Shown here: positions 8,177 to 16,938 of the stretch, piece after piece
How positions within the stretch are numbered: position 1 is the first letter of the stretch
Layout: each line of letters begins with the position of its first letter
Source: Streptomyces sp. B3I8
Lineage (GTDB): Bacteria > Actinomycetota > Actinomycetes > Streptomycetales > Streptomycetaceae
Assembly: GCF_030816915.1 (NCBI RefSeq)
Contig: NZ_JAUSYN010000002.1
Location: 2,679,501-2,743,500 of the forward strand
DNA: 64,000 nt
Reading direction: 5' to 3'
Translations under genes and position numbers: made by a program
The notes under the pieces: model-generated
Databases searched by the model: none
What the model was told of the DNA's origin: nothing
What the model saw: the letters and a program-made list of their open reading frames with translations, nothing else

Positions 8177-9094
8177 TCAGACCTTCAGGTACTTGCGCAG
8201 CGCGAAGAACGCGGCGAGGGACGGCATCAGGATGCTCGCCGCGAGGATGAGCGGGAGCTTCGTCAGGACCGAGTCCCAGCCGACGAAGTTGATCAGGGTG
8301 AGCTTGCTGGACAGGGCCATGCCGTGGTCGACCGTGAAGTAGCGGCCGAAGACCAGGAAGACACAGGCCACGCCACCGCCGATCAGGCCGGCGACGGCCG
8401 CCTCCATGATGAACGGGGCCTGGATGTAGAAGCCGGAGGCGCCCACGAGCCGCATGATGCCGGTCTCGCGGCGGCGGCTGAACGCCGAGACGCGCACGGT
8501 GTTGACGATCAGCAGCAGCGCGACGATCAGCATGAGCGCCATCACACCGAGCGCCGCCCGGTTCATCAGGTTCAGCAGCTGGAACAGGTTGTCCAGGGTG
8601 TCCTTCTGGTCCTGCACCGACTGCACGCCGTCCCGCCCGTCGAAGGCGGTCGCGATCACCTGGTACTTCTGCGGATCCTTCAGCTTGATGCGGTACGACT
8701 CCTGCATCTGGTCCGGGGTGAGGGAGCTGATCAGCGGGGAGTCCTTGAACTGCTCCTTGTAGTGCTTGTACGCCTCGTCCTGCGACTCGTAGGTGACCTT
8801 CTCGACCACCGACATCTTGCTCAGGTCGGACTTGATCTGTTCCTTCTGCTCCGGCGTCACCGCGCCCTTGGCGCAGTTCGGGTCGGAGTCGGCGTCGCTC
8901 TTGTTGCAGAGGAAGATCGAGACGTTGACCTTGTCGTACCAGTAGCCCTTCATCTGGGACACCTGGTCGCTCAGCACGAGGGACGCGCCGAACAGGGCCA
9001 GGGACAGGGCGACCGAGACGATGACCGCGAAGGTCATCGTCAGGTTGCGGCGGAGACCGACGCCGATCTCCGAGAGCACGAACTGGGCGCGCAT
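8177..9094 (-). CDS. ftsX: cell-division ABC transporter permease FtsX
   Basis: A 305-residue FtsX with one N-terminal membrane helix, a large extracytoplasmic loop (residues about 45-170) and three C-terminal helices. The loop holds two Cys (FLCNKSDADSDPNC), as in actinobacterial FtsX. FtsX does not transport a known substrate; it activates peptidoglycan hydrolases outside the cell in response to FtsE ATP hydrolysis. It is 31 bp downstream of ftsE and surely co-transcribed. The start ATG at 9094 matches the family length; the RBS is weak. Confidence 0.97.
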   Translation of the reverse strand: MRAQFVLSEIGVGLRRNLTMTFAVIVSVALSLALFGASLVLSDQVSQMKGYWYDKVNVSIFLCNKSDADSDPNCAKGAVTPEQKEQIKSDLSKMSVVEKVTYESQDEAYKHYKEQFKDSPLISSLTPDQMQESYRIKLKDPQKYQVIATAFDGRDGVQSVQDQKDTLDNLFQLLNLMNRAALGVMALMLIVALLLIVNTVRVSAFSRRRETGIMRLVGASGFYIQAPFIMEAAVAGLIGGGVACVFLVFGRYFTVDHGMALSSKLTLINFVGWDSVLTKLPLILAASILMPSLAAFFALRKYLKV

Positions 9095-9125
9095 GGCGTC
9101 TGGTTAAGCCTTTCGTTCCTCGTCG

Positions 9126-9815
9126 TCAGTGCTGGTAGCCGTAGACGCCGCGCACCTGGTCGCGGACGAGGCGGCCCTTCTCCAGCTCGATGACGCGCTT
9201 GCGCATCTGGTCCACGATGTTCTGGTCGTGGGTCGCCATCAGCACGGTGGTGCCCGTCCGGTTGATGCGGTCGAGCAGCTTCATGATGCCGACGGAGGTC
9301 TGCGGGTCGAGGTTGCCCGTGGGCTCGTCGCAGATCAGCAGCTTGGGCCGGTTGACGAAGGCGCGTGCGATGGCGACGCGCTGCTGCTCACCACCGGACA
9401 GCTCGCCCGGTCTGCGGTCCTCCTTGCCGCCGAGCCCGACGAGGTCGAGCACCTGCGGCACGGACTTGCGGATCTCACCCTTCGACTTGCCGATCACCTC
9501 CTGTGCGAAGGCGACGTTCTCGGCGACGGTCTTGTTGGGCAGCAGCCGGAAGTCCTGGAACACCGTTCCCAACTGGCGCCGGATTCCCGGCACCTTCCAG
9601 TTGGAGACGCGGGCGAGGTCCTTGCCCAGGACGTGCACCTGACCTTGGCTGCACCGCTCCTCGCGCAGGATCAGACGCAGGAAGGTGGACTTTCCGGAGC
9701 CGGACGATCCCACGAGGAACACGAACTCGCCCTTCTCCACCTCCAGGGAGACATCCCTGAGCGCGGGGCGGGTCTGCTTGGGGTAGACCTTGGAGACGTT
9801 GTCGAATCGGATCAC
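9126..9815 (-). CDS. ftsE: cell-division ATP-binding protein FtsE
   Basis: A 229-residue ABC ATPase. It has Walker [10 protein letters not shown], the signature LSGGEQQR, Walker B LLICDEP and the switch His in ATHDQ. I chose GTG 9815 ([12 protein letters not shown]) because it gives the standard FtsE length; the open frame extends far upstream without homology. It forms the FtsEX complex with the next gene and couples ATP use to septal or tip cell-wall hydrolysis. Confidence 0.97.
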   Translation of the reverse strand: MIRFDNVSKVYPKQTRPALRDVSLEVEKGEFVFLVGSSGSGKSTFLRLILREERCSQGQVHVLGKDLARVSNWKVPGIRRQLGTVFQDFRLLPNKTVAENVAFAQEVIGKSKGEIRKSVPQVLDLVGLGGKEDRRPGELSGGEQQRVAIARAFVNRPKLLICDEPTGNLDPQTSVGIMKLLDRINRTGTTVLMATHDQNIVDQMRKRVIELEKGRLVRDQVRGVYGYQH

Positions 9816-10065
9816 GGGATGCACCACAAGTCGCCGGGGTTGGTGAGCGTGACCATACGCGAACCGGGTGTGTGCGTGCAGTCGCCGGTGGGCATGCGCG
9901 AATGTTGTGCGTTTTGTCGGGGGGCCGAAGGCACGTACGGCTTCCCCCGCGCCGCCGCGCGACCTCGCGGAACCTGGCACAGTGGGAGGTGGTGACGGGC
10001 TCCGGGAACGGAATGGGCGTCCGGCACGTTGTACGGGGTGAAGACGGGCGAGGAAGGCGAGGCGC

Positions 10066-10257
10066 ATGACGTACGACCGATTGGTGTGCGCGAACTGTGC
10101 CGGGCCTGTGAGTGAGGGCCGCTGCCCGGTGTGCCGGGCCAGCAGGGAACGGATGCAGCGGCAGAGCCCGTTCACCGACCTGAATCCGATGGTGCTGATC
10201 GCGCTGCTCGTCGCGCTGATCGCGGCGCTGGTACTGGTGGCGCACCAGACGGTGTGA
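10066..10257 (+). CDS. small zinc-ribbon membrane protein
   Basis: A 63-residue protein with two CxxC pairs (CANC and CPVC) at the N-terminus, the knuckles of a minimal zinc ribbon, followed by a single membrane helix ([19 protein letters not shown]). It starts at ATG 10066 after AAGGCGAGG and is divergent from ftsE. Small proteins of this layout are conserved next to ftsEX in Streptomyces as I recall; no function is known. It could anchor or sense metal or redox state at the membrane, but that is inference. Confidence 0.78.
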   Translation: MTYDRLVCANCAGPVSEGRCPVCRASRERMQRQSPFTDLNPMVLIALLVALIAALVLVAHQTV

Positions 10258-10305
10258 TCGCGCACAGCTGATCTTCCCGGGCCCGTCGGTCCGGGCCGGC
10301 GTGAG

Positions 10306-10336
10306 AAAGGCCCGGAGCCGGCTGCTCCGGGCCTTT
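10306..10336. terminator. bidirectional terminator
   Basis: AAAGGCCCGGAGC (10306-10318) pairs perfectly with GCTCCGGGCCTTT (10324-10336), followed by TCTTC. It lies between two convergent genes and should serve both. Confidence 0.85.
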
Positions 10337-10398
10337 CTTCGTTGTCTCTTCGCGTTACGTCACGCGGTACGTCGTGGCGGGTCCACGACCCACGGACG

Positions 10399-11274
10399 TC
10401 AGGCCGCGGCGCCGTCCCGGCCGCTCACCAGGCGGGGCAGGAAGCGGAAGCCGATGCCGCCCGCGATCATCGTGGCCGCGCCGATGAGCAGGAACGCGGT
10501 CTGACCGGCGCCCGTCTCGGCCAGCTCGCCGCCGTCGCCGCCCTGGGCGGTGGTGTCCGACGTCTCGGTGCCGGTGTCGGTCAGAGCGGAGGAACCCTTG
10601 CTCTGCTCGACGGGCTTGTTGCCGCCGCCGTCGGTCTCGGTACCGCCGGAGCCGGAGCCGCCGCCGTTGCCGTGACCGCCGCCATTGCCGTTGCCGCCAC
10701 CGTTGCCGTTACCGCCGACGTCACCGGTGCCGCCGTTGTCGCCGTTGCCGCCGACGTCACCCGCGCCGCCGTTGTCGCCGTTGCCGCCGACGTCACCCGC
10801 GCCACCGTCGTCGCCGTTACCGCCGACGTCACCCGCGCCACCGTCGTCGCCGTTACCGCCGACGTCACCCGCACCGCCGTCGTCGCCATTGCCGCCGACG
10901 TCACCCGCGCCACCGTCGTCGCCGTTACCGCCGACGTCACCCGCACCGCCGTCGTCGCCATTGCCGCCGACGTCACCCGCACCGCCGTCGTCGCCGTTAC
11001 CGCCGACGTCACCCGTGCCACCGTCGTCGGTGCCACCGATGCCGCCGCCGACCGTGGCGCCGACGGAGGTGCCACCGTCGTCGGTGCCGCCGTTGTCGGC
11101 ACCTTCGCTGTCCGCCGGTGCGTTCACCTTCACGTCGACAGTGGCCACACCGGCGTCGAGGCCGATGTCGGCGCCGGCGGCCGAGGCCACCCCCGCCGCC
11201 GCCAGCGACGCACCCGCCGCAATCACGGCACCCGCGGCGACACGCGCCACGCGGATCCGCGTCTTCTTCGTCAT
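10399..11274 (-). CDS. LAETG sortase-anchored Gly/Asp repeat protein
   Basis: A 291-residue surface protein. It has an Ala-rich signal peptide ending near VASAAG, a short VDVKVNAP segment, then a long Gly/Asp/Asn-rich region with eight 12-residue units ([12 protein letters not shown] pattern). A Gly-rich and Ser/Thr-rich spacer follows, then LAETG, a hydrophobic helix ([16 protein letters not shown]) and an Arg-containing tail. LAxTG with helix and charged tail is the cell-wall sorting signal used by class E sortases of Streptomyces. The repeat region is probably extended and may bind calcium through its Asp residues, which is inference. It lies downstream of prfB beyond a strong terminator, so it has its own transcript. 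Confidence 0.85.
   Translation of the reverse strand: MTKKTRIRVARVAAGAVIAAGASLAAAGVASAAGADIGLDAGVATVDVKVNAPADSEGADNGGTDDGGTSVGATVGGGIGGTDDGGTGDVGGNGDDGGAGDVGGNGDDGGAGDVGGNGDDGGAGDVGGNGDDGGAGDVGGNGDDGGAGDVGGNGDDGGAGDVGGNGDNGGAGDVGGNGDNGGTGDVGGNGNGGGNGNGGGHGNGGGSGSGGTETDGGGNKPVEQSKGSSALTDTGTETSDTTAQGGDGGELAETGAGQTAFLLIGAATMIAGGIGFRFLPRLVSGRDGAAA
10714..11013 (-). repeat. 36-bp coding tandem repeat
   Basis: The motif GCCGACGTCACC recurs nine times at exact 36-bp spacing on the plus strand, giving eight full units that encode 12 residues each. Units differ only at a few third positions (GCG/GCA, TTG/TTA and GTT/ATT patterns). This suggests expansion by slippage or unequal exchange, with protein-level conservation. 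Confidence 0.9.
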
Positions 11275-11488
11275 ATGACTGCTACCCCCAGTAGCTGATC
11301 GTCAGTGGAGCAGCGCCACGGGGCCGTGATCAACGGGGGCAGGTCATGAAGTGGATCTCCCCCGGTTCACATGCGCCCCGATAATGCGCATGCCACCCGA
11401 CACCTTTCCGATTTTTTTAAGCAACGTCAAGGCCGTTGCGGACGTGATGTCCTATGTCGCGGCTTTCGTCACGAGAGGCCGCAGAAAA

Positions 11489-11523
11489 AAGGCAACTGTC
11501 GCCACGAGGGCGGCAGTTGCCTT
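11489..11523 (-). terminator. intrinsic terminator of prfB
   Basis: Read on the minus strand, a 15-bp stem (AAGGCAACTGCCGCC / GGCGACAGTTGCC with one G-U pair) is followed by a run of six T. This is a classical rho-independent terminator 50 bp after the prfB stop. Confidence 0.9.
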
Positions 11524-11574
11524 GTCGACAAAACGGGGCTTCCGGGGCGGTCGGCCCGCGGCGGGCACCCGGAG

Positions 11575-12681
11575 TTACTTCTCCTGCTGCTTGCGCCAGC
11601 GAATGCCGGCCTCAAGGAAACCGTCGATCTCACCGTTGAACACGGCCTCGGGGTTGCCGACCTCGAAGTCGGTGCGCAGGTCCTTGACCATCTGGTACGG
11701 GTGCAGGACGTACGAACGCATCTGGTTGCCCCAGGAGTTGCCGCCGTCGCCCTTGAGCGCGTCCATCTTGGCCTGGTCCTCCTGGCGGCGCCGCTCGAGC
11801 AGCTTGGCCTGGAGGACGTTCATCGCGGTCGCCTTGTTCTGGATCTGCGACCGCTCGTTCTGACAGGAGACGACGATCCCGGTGGGGAGGTGGGTGAGGC
11901 GCACCGCGGAGTCGGTCGTGTTGACGCCCTGGCCGCCGGGGCCGGAGGACCGGTAGACGTCCACGCGCAGCTCGGACTCGTCGATCTCGACGTGGTCGGT
12001 CTGCTCGACCACGGGGAGGATCTCCACGCCCGCGAAGCTGGTCTGGCGCCGGCCCTGGTTGTCATAGGGCGAGATGCGCACGAGGCGGTGGGTGCCCTGC
12101 TCGACGGAGAGGGTGCCGTAGGCGTACGGGGCCTGGACGGCGAAGGTGGTCGACTTGATGCCGGCCTCCTCCGCGTACGACGTCTCGTAGACCTCGGTCT
12201 TGTAGCCGCGCTGCTCGGCCCAGCGCAGGTACATGCGCTGGAGCTTCTCGGCGAAGTCCGCGGCGTCGACGCCGCCGGCCTCGGCGCGGATGTTGACGAG
12301 GGCCTCGCGGGAGTCGTACTCGCCGGAGAGGAGGGTGCGGACCTCCATCTCGTCCAGCGCCTTCCTCACCGCCGTGAGCTCGGACTCGGCCTCGGCGCGG
12401 GTGTCGGGGTCGTCCTCCTCCTCGGCCATCTCGAAGAGGACGCTCAGGTCGTCGATCCTGCCGCGCAGGGCCTCGGCCTTGCGGACCTCCGCCTGGAGGT
12501 GCGACAGCTTGCTGGTGATCTTCTGCGCCTCGTCCGGGTTGTCCCAGAGGGACGGCACGGCCGCCTGCTCCTCGAGCACGGCGATGTCTGCCCTCAGTTT
12601 GTCGAGGTCCAGGACGGCCTCGATCGACTCCATGGTGGAGGAGAGGGACTTGAGCTCTTCGGATACGTCGACGACTGCCAC
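11575..12681 (-). CDS. prfB: peptide chain release factor 2
   Basis: A 368-residue RF2 that reads UGA and UAA stops. The catalytic GGQ (residues 249-251, [10 protein letters not shown]) is intact. The anticodon-like tripeptide, SPF in E. coli RF2, here reads SPY (residues 204-206, [10 protein letters not shown]). I chose GTG 12681 because GGGGAG precedes it and it gives the standard length. There is no in-frame stop near codon 25, so the E. coli type autoregulatory +1 frameshift is absent. It ends in a strong terminator. Confidence 0.97.
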   Translation of the reverse strand: MAVVDVSEELKSLSSTMESIEAVLDLDKLRADIAVLEEQAAVPSLWDNPDEAQKITSKLSHLQAEVRKAEALRGRIDDLSVLFEMAEEEDDPDTRAEAESELTAVRKALDEMEVRTLLSGEYDSREALVNIRAEAGGVDAADFAEKLQRMYLRWAEQRGYKTEVYETSYAEEAGIKSTTFAVQAPYAYGTLSVEQGTHRLVRISPYDNQGRRQTSFAGVEILPVVEQTDHVEIDESELRVDVYRSSGPGGQGVNTTDSAVRLTHLPTGIVVSCQNERSQIQNKATAMNVLQAKLLERRRQEDQAKMDALKGDGGNSWGNQMRSYVLHPYQMVKDLRTDFEVGNPEAVFNGEIDGFLEAGIRWRKQQEK

Positions 12682-12846
12682 GCTCCCCAGCGTAACGGTT
12701 CCGCCGGGTGGGGAGGGCTGGGGCGGGGGGGGTGGGCCCCCGGCCCCCGGCCCGGCCCCGGCTCTGCTCCGGGCTCGGCCCGCGGTGAGGGGCGGAAGAG
12801 CCCCGGGGGACGGTGGGAGTGGCGGGCGCGGGTGCGTGGGGGTTGG

Positions 12847-12917
12847 TCGCGCAGTTCCCCGCGCCCCTGGAAGGCAGGGGGCACCCCCGTTTTCAAGGGG
12901 CGCGGGGAACTGCGCGA
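12847..12917. repeat. perfect 22-bp inverted repeat, streptomycete intergenic type
   Basis: TCGCGCAGTTCCCCGCGCCC plus CT (12847-12868) is exactly complementary to 12896-12917. The same 22-base arm recurs exactly at 52550-52571 in this window. It lies between pkaB and prfB and can form a very stable hairpin with a 27-base loop. No ORF is involved. Confidence 0.8.
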
Positions 12918-12934
12918 GAAGAGGCCGTCCACCC

Positions 12935-13015
12935 GCGCTCGGCACCGCACCCCGGGAGGTCAGGGGGCGGAGCCCCCTGGAGGGACGGGAAGGGTAGGGG
13001 CGGCGGGGGCGAAGA
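12935..13015. repeat. short copy of the GGGGCGGAGCCCC intergenic repeat
   Basis: This stretch, just downstream of pkaB, contains GCACCCCGGGAG, GGGGGCGGAGCCCCC and GGGACGGGAAGGG followed by GGCGGCGGG. The same blocks occur at 43357-43468 and 50006-50119. With the inverted repeat at 12847-12917 it fills most of the 336-bp gap between pkaB and prfB. Confidence 0.55.
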
Positions 13016-13017
13016 GG

Positions 13018-14286
13018 CTACGGAACCGCCGGGGCGGAGTTGTTGGAGTCCTGTGGGGATGTGTCTCCGTCGTCGCCCGACATGGCGGCCCAGGCGCCCA
13101 GGCCGGCCGCGACGGCCAGCACCAGCGCGACCGCCCCGAGGGTCAGCCGCCGTCTGCGCGCCACCGCCCGGTTCCGCGCGGAACCCGGCCGCGGCGCTCC
13201 CGCCGCCCGCGGTACCCGCGCGGTGCCCCGGGCACCGCCCGCAAGCTCCTCCGGGCCCGGTACCCGCATCGACGTGTGCGTGTCCCGGTTGGAGTCCGGC
13301 TTCGCGCCGGGCACCAGCGGCACGGCACCCCGCCGCACCCGCGGCTCGCCCCGGGGCGCGGTCACCGCCCCGCCGTCGGCCCCGTCGGCGGCGCTCCCGC
13401 TCCCGTCCCCGTCGTCCTCCTCCGGCTCCGACCCCGGCTCGTCCACGTCCAGCGGGCCCATCCCGGCCAGCGACGGGAGCTGCTCCCGCAGCCGTGCCGC
13501 CAGCTCGGAGGCCCGCAGCCGGGAGGCCGGCGCCTTGGCCAGGCACTGCACGAGGAGCTGCCACAGCTCGTCCGGGATGCCGGGCAGCGGTGCCACCGTC
13601 TCCGTGACGTGCCGCCGCAGCACCGCACCGGGGTGCCCGCCGCCGAACGGCGTGAACCCCGCGAGGAGCTCGTACAGAACCGTGGCCAGCGCGTAGATGT
13701 CGACGGCCGCGCGGGGCGGCAGGCCCTCGACGATCTCCGGGGCCAGGTAGTCCGGCGTGCCGATGATCTTCGTGGCGCGGGTCCGGCGCGGGGTGTCGAT
13801 GAGTTTGGCCACACCGAAGTCCGTCAGCAGCGCGGGGTGCGCGCCACCGGGTCCGAGGGGGCCCTGCATGTCGAGGAGGATGTTCTCCGGCTTGACGTCG
13901 CGGTGCACGACCCCGGCCGCGTGCGCCGCGGCCAGCGCGTCGGCCACGTCGGCGACGATCGCCACCGCCGCCTCGGGCGCCAACCGGTGCTCCCGGTCCA
14001 GGCGGGTGCGCAGGTCCGTGCCGCGCACGAGGTCCATGACGAGGGCCAGGTCGTTGCCGTCGACCACGAGGTCGTGCACCGAGACGATGTGCGGGTGGTC
14101 CAGGCCCAGCAGCGCCGTGCGCTCCTGGACGAACCGGCCCACCAGTTCCTGGTCGGACGCCAGGTCCTCGCGCAGCATCTTGACGGCCACGGGCCCGTCC
14201 GGGCCCTCGCCCAGCCACACCGTGCCGGCGCTGCCCCGTCCCAGGACCTGGTGCGCGGTGTACCGACTGCCGATCTTCCGTGCCAA
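13018..14286 (-). CDS. pkaB: Ser/Thr protein kinase PkaB
   Basis: A 422-residue Hanks-type kinase. Lys36 (VAVKML), the catalytic HRDVKPEN with Asp130, DFG at 156-158 and the APE-like APEIVEG are all present. After the kinase domain comes an acidic, then basic, disordered linker, one membrane helix near residue 380 (LTLGAVALVLAVAAGLGAW) and a short outer tail, so it is a type II membrane kinase. It follows pkaA on the same strand with 192 bp between them. By position next to prfB it corresponds to S. coelicolor pkaB (from memory). Targets may include the FHA protein encoded divergently upstream. Confidence 0.92.
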   Translation of the reverse strand: MARKIGSRYTAHQVLGRGSAGTVWLGEGPDGPVAVKMLREDLASDQELVGRFVQERTALLGLDHPHIVSVHDLVVDGNDLALVMDLVRGTDLRTRLDREHRLAPEAAVAIVADVADALAAAHAAGVVHRDVKPENILLDMQGPLGPGGAHPALLTDFGVAKLIDTPRRTRATKIIGTPDYLAPEIVEGLPPRAAVDIYALATVLYELLAGFTPFGGGHPGAVLRRHVTETVAPLPGIPDELWQLLVQCLAKAPASRLRASELAARLREQLPSLAGMGPLDVDEPGSEPEEDDGDGSGSAADGADGGAVTAPRGEPRVRRGAVPLVPGAKPDSNRDTHTSMRVPGPEELAGGARGTARVPRAAGAPRPGSARNRAVARRRRLTLGAVALVLAVAAGLGAWAAMSGDDGDTSPQDSNNSAPAVP

Positions 14287-14478
14287 GGCTGCTCCGCTCG
14301 CTCCAACGGTCCGCGTGTTGTCGCCAAAACTACGCGTCGTGGGAGCCGGCCTTCACCCGGGCGACGGAAATCACCCGGTGGGTGTCGACAAATCCCCGAG
14401 GTCGGGAGTGCCGGACGGATCCCGGGGTGCGCCCGGGGGTCCGGCAACGGTGAGCCGGTGAGCCCTGGTTGCTAGTTG

Positions 14479-16248
14479 CTAGTTGCCCAGTTTTCGGGCC
14501 AGGTCCCCGACCTTGGAGAACCAGTGGCTGATCTCGCCCCAGTAGCCCCTGCCCGTACCGATCCAGTCCTGCAGCGGGCTCAGCTCCCAGACGAGCCAGC
14601 TCGCGACGAACAGGATGACGAGCGTGAACAGGCAGCCCTTGAGGCAGCCGAGGCCCGGGATCTTCATCGGGTTGGCACCGCGCTGCCGCGGCGCCCTCGG
14701 CTCGCGCTCCGGGGCCGGGGCGGGCCGCTGGGGCTGCGGGGCGGGGGCGTAGCGCTGGGGCTGGTGCTGGGGTGCCGGGGCGTACTGCTGCGGCTGCGGG
14801 GTCTCCCGGCGGCGCTGGGCGCCACGCTGGGGGGCGTACCGCTGCTGCCCGGGCGGCTGCTGTTGCTGTTGCTGTTGCTGTGGGTAGCCGTAGCCCTCCT
14901 GCGGGGGCGGCTGCCGGTGGGGCTGCTGCTGCGGGCGGGCGACCTGGCGCTGCGGGCGGCGGCGCAGCGGGTCCTCGTTCGGGTCGAGGTACTGCACCTG
15001 GGTCTGGTCGTTGCGGTCGCGGGCCGCGCGGAGCTGGGTCTGCCAGGGGTGCGGCTGGTCGGAGCCGCCCGCGTCGCCCTGCCCGGGGCCGCCCGGCGGC
15101 ACCGGGGGCAGCACGGCGGTCGGGTCGGCGGCGCCGGTCTGCGGCAGGACGGCGGTGGGGTCGGCGGCGCCGGCGCCGGAGGTGTGCGGGAGGACGCTGG
15201 TGGCGCCGTTGGGGTCGACGCCGTTGGGGAGGGTGGGGTTGTGCGGGCCGTTCGGGCCGTAGGCGCCGGCGCCGGAGGTGTGCGGGAGGACCTGGGTCGG
15301 GTCGGCGGCTCCCGGGGTGCCCGGCACGGGGGCCGGGGCGAGGTCGGGGCCGAGCAGTGCGCCGACGCCCTCGGCGGCGGCGATCGCCGCGGAGTTGGCG
15401 TGCACGCCGACGCCGTCGGCGACGACCCGCAGGGCGCGCGCGAGGTTCTCGGCGCTGGGACGCTGGTCGGGGTTCTTGCGCAGGCAGCGCTCGATCACCG
15501 TCCAGAGCGGGTCCGGCACGGTGGAGGGGCGGCGCGGCTCGGCGCTCAGGTGCTGGTGCAGCACTTCGAGGGCGCTGCCGCCGCCGAACGGGGGGCGGCC
15601 GGTGACCAGCTCGTACAGCATGATCCCGGCGCCGTAGATGTCCACGGCGGAGGTCTGCGGACGGCCCTCGGCGGACTCCGGCGCGATGTACGCGGGGGTG
15701 CCGACGAACTCCTGGGTGCGGGTGAGGCCCGGTGAGTCGGCGAGGCGGGCGATCCCGAAGTCGGTGAGCATCGGGTGCATCTCGCCGCCGGTCTGCTTCA
15801 GCAGGACGTTGGCGGGCTTGAGGTCGCGGTGCACCACACCGTCGGCGTGGCTGGCGGCCAGCGCGTCGGCGACCTGGGCGGTCAGCAGGGCGGCGGCCAC
15901 GGGGGTGAGGGGGCCGTTCTCCCGCAGGTAGCGGTGCAGGTCGGGGCCGTCGACGAGGTCCATGACGAGGGCCAGCAGATCACCCTCGACGACCAGGTCA
16001 CGCACCCGGACGATGTTCGGGTGGGTCAGCCGGAGCAGGACGGAGCGCTCCCGCAGGAAGCGCATCACGATGTCCGGGTCGCTCGCGAGCTCCTCCTTGA
16101 GGACCTTGATCGCGACGGTCTCGCCCGGCCGGCCGGCGACGGCCGCCTCGGAGCCCGCGGTCTCGCGCTGGCTCGCACGCCACACCGTGCCCGTGGCACC
16201 GCGTCCCAGCGGCTCCTCGAGCAGGTACTTGCTGCCTACCGGCCGCAC
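14479..16248 (-). CDS. pkaA: Ser/Thr protein kinase PkaA
   Basis: A 589-residue Hanks-type kinase. Lys48 (VAIKVL), HRDLKPAN with Asp142 and DFG at 163-165 are intact. The C-terminal half is a long Pro/Gln-rich linker with a poly-Gln run, then one membrane helix (LFTLVILFVASWLVW) and a short external tail. I chose GTG 16248 because GGGAG precedes it by 8 nt and the glycine loop (LGRGATGTVW) follows directly; the open frame upstream has no homology. It is paired with pkaB and divergent from the FHA-FtsK gene. From memory S. coelicolor PkaA is somewhat shorter, consistent with a variable linker. Confidence 0.92.
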   Translation of the reverse strand: MRPVGSKYLLEEPLGRGATGTVWRASQRETAGSEAAVAGRPGETVAIKVLKEELASDPDIVMRFLRERSVLLRLTHPNIVRVRDLVVEGDLLALVMDLVDGPDLHRYLRENGPLTPVAAALLTAQVADALAASHADGVVHRDLKPANVLLKQTGGEMHPMLTDFGIARLADSPGLTRTQEFVGTPAYIAPESAEGRPQTSAVDIYGAGIMLYELVTGRPPFGGGSALEVLHQHLSAEPRRPSTVPDPLWTVIERCLRKNPDQRPSAENLARALRVVADGVGVHANSAAIAAAEGVGALLGPDLAPAPVPGTPGAADPTQVLPHTSGAGAYGPNGPHNPTLPNGVDPNGATSVLPHTSGAGAADPTAVLPQTGAADPTAVLPPVPPGGPGQGDAGGSDQPHPWQTQLRAARDRNDQTQVQYLDPNEDPLRRRPQRQVARPQQQPHRQPPPQEGYGYPQQQQQQQQPPGQQRYAPQRGAQRRRETPQPQQYAPAPQHQPQRYAPAPQPQRPAPAPEREPRAPRQRGANPMKIPGLGCLKGCLFTLVILFVASWLVWELSPLQDWIGTGRGYWGEISHWFSKVGDLARKLGN

Positions 16249-16478
16249 GTCATGAGCTCCCTGCTGATCGGGGTGTCTGGTCCGAACACCGTTGTCCACC
16301 TCGCGCACCGTGCTGTCCGGGCTCCCCACCACGGGTTCCGGACCACGGGTTCCGGGTGTTCCGACCCACTGTAGTGCGGTGCCGGAGCGCACCGGGTTGT
16401 CAAACCCTGCGCCCGCACGCGGGTCGCAGGGACGCGGTCCGGCGCGCTCCCCCGCAGGGGTACGTGCCGGGCGTCACG

Positions 16479-16515
16479 CATGTTCGACGGGTTCCCGTCG
16501 CACATGTTCGACGGG
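16479..16515. repeat. paired 13-bp direct repeats around a palindrome
   Basis: CATGTTCGACGGG occurs at 16479-16491 and 16503-16515, start to start 24 bp. Between and overlapping them is the perfect inverted repeat GACGGGTTCCCGTC (16486-16499). The arrangement resembles a two-site operator upstream of pkaA, but no regulator is identified. Confidence 0.5.
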
Positions 16516-16573
16516 AAGACGCGCGGTCGGGGGCGGTTGGTTGCCCGGGGAGGGTGCCGGGCCCGGCGCGAGG

Positions 16574-16639
16574 GGTTCCCGGGCCTGGCGCGGGCGGTTC
16601 CCGGGCCTGGCGCGGGCGGTTCCCGGGCCTGGCGCGGGC
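16574..16639. repeat. 22-bp tandem repeat, three exact copies
   Basis: GGTTCCCGGGCCTGGCGCGG plus GC is repeated three times exactly (16574, 16596 and 16618). It lies in the non-coding region between pkaA and the FHA-FtsK gene. Confidence 0.85.
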
Positions 16640-16938
16640 GGTCTCCGGCCGGTCGTCGATCGCACCCCGGGCGATCACAAGGGGGTTCCGAGTGGTCGCC
16701 CATGGATCGGGGCAGGTCGTCGGGCGGGCATTTTTGCGGGCAGAGCCGACCAATCAAGATCACTTGCCCTCGGTGGGCGGGCGCGTTGTCAGTGGCAGGT
16801 GCGAGGATGCCTCCAGTTACTGGCCGATGTGCTCGTGAGCGGTGGGGGAAGTCAGGGGGAGACCCGCGGTCGGGGGACCGCGGGCGGTGCCTTCGTCCCC
16901 GCGTACGGGCGCTTGCGCAGAAGGGACCGCTGACGGCG

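Larger units (their letters stand above)
16249..16938. other. 690-bp divergent intergenic region with repeats
   Basis: This gap separates pkaA (minus) from the FHA-FtsK gene (plus) and should hold both promoters. I see no credible ORF. It contains the 13-bp direct repeat at 16479 and 16503, the 22-bp triple repeat at 16574-16639, and a 9-bp hairpin (CCCGCGGTC / GACCGCGGG, 16863-16884) in the probable leader of the FHA gene. An A/T-rich patch near 16730-16765 is the most likely promoter zone. Confidence 0.5.

Noticed and set aside
10714..11013. Regular 36-bp repeats suggesting a CRISPR array
   Set aside because: There are no variable spacers, the units are contiguous, and they keep the reading frame of a signal-peptide/LAETG protein.
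11371..14475. 1034-codon open frame on the plus strand
   Set aside because: It runs antisense through prfB and pkaB, and both of those have clear catalytic motifs.
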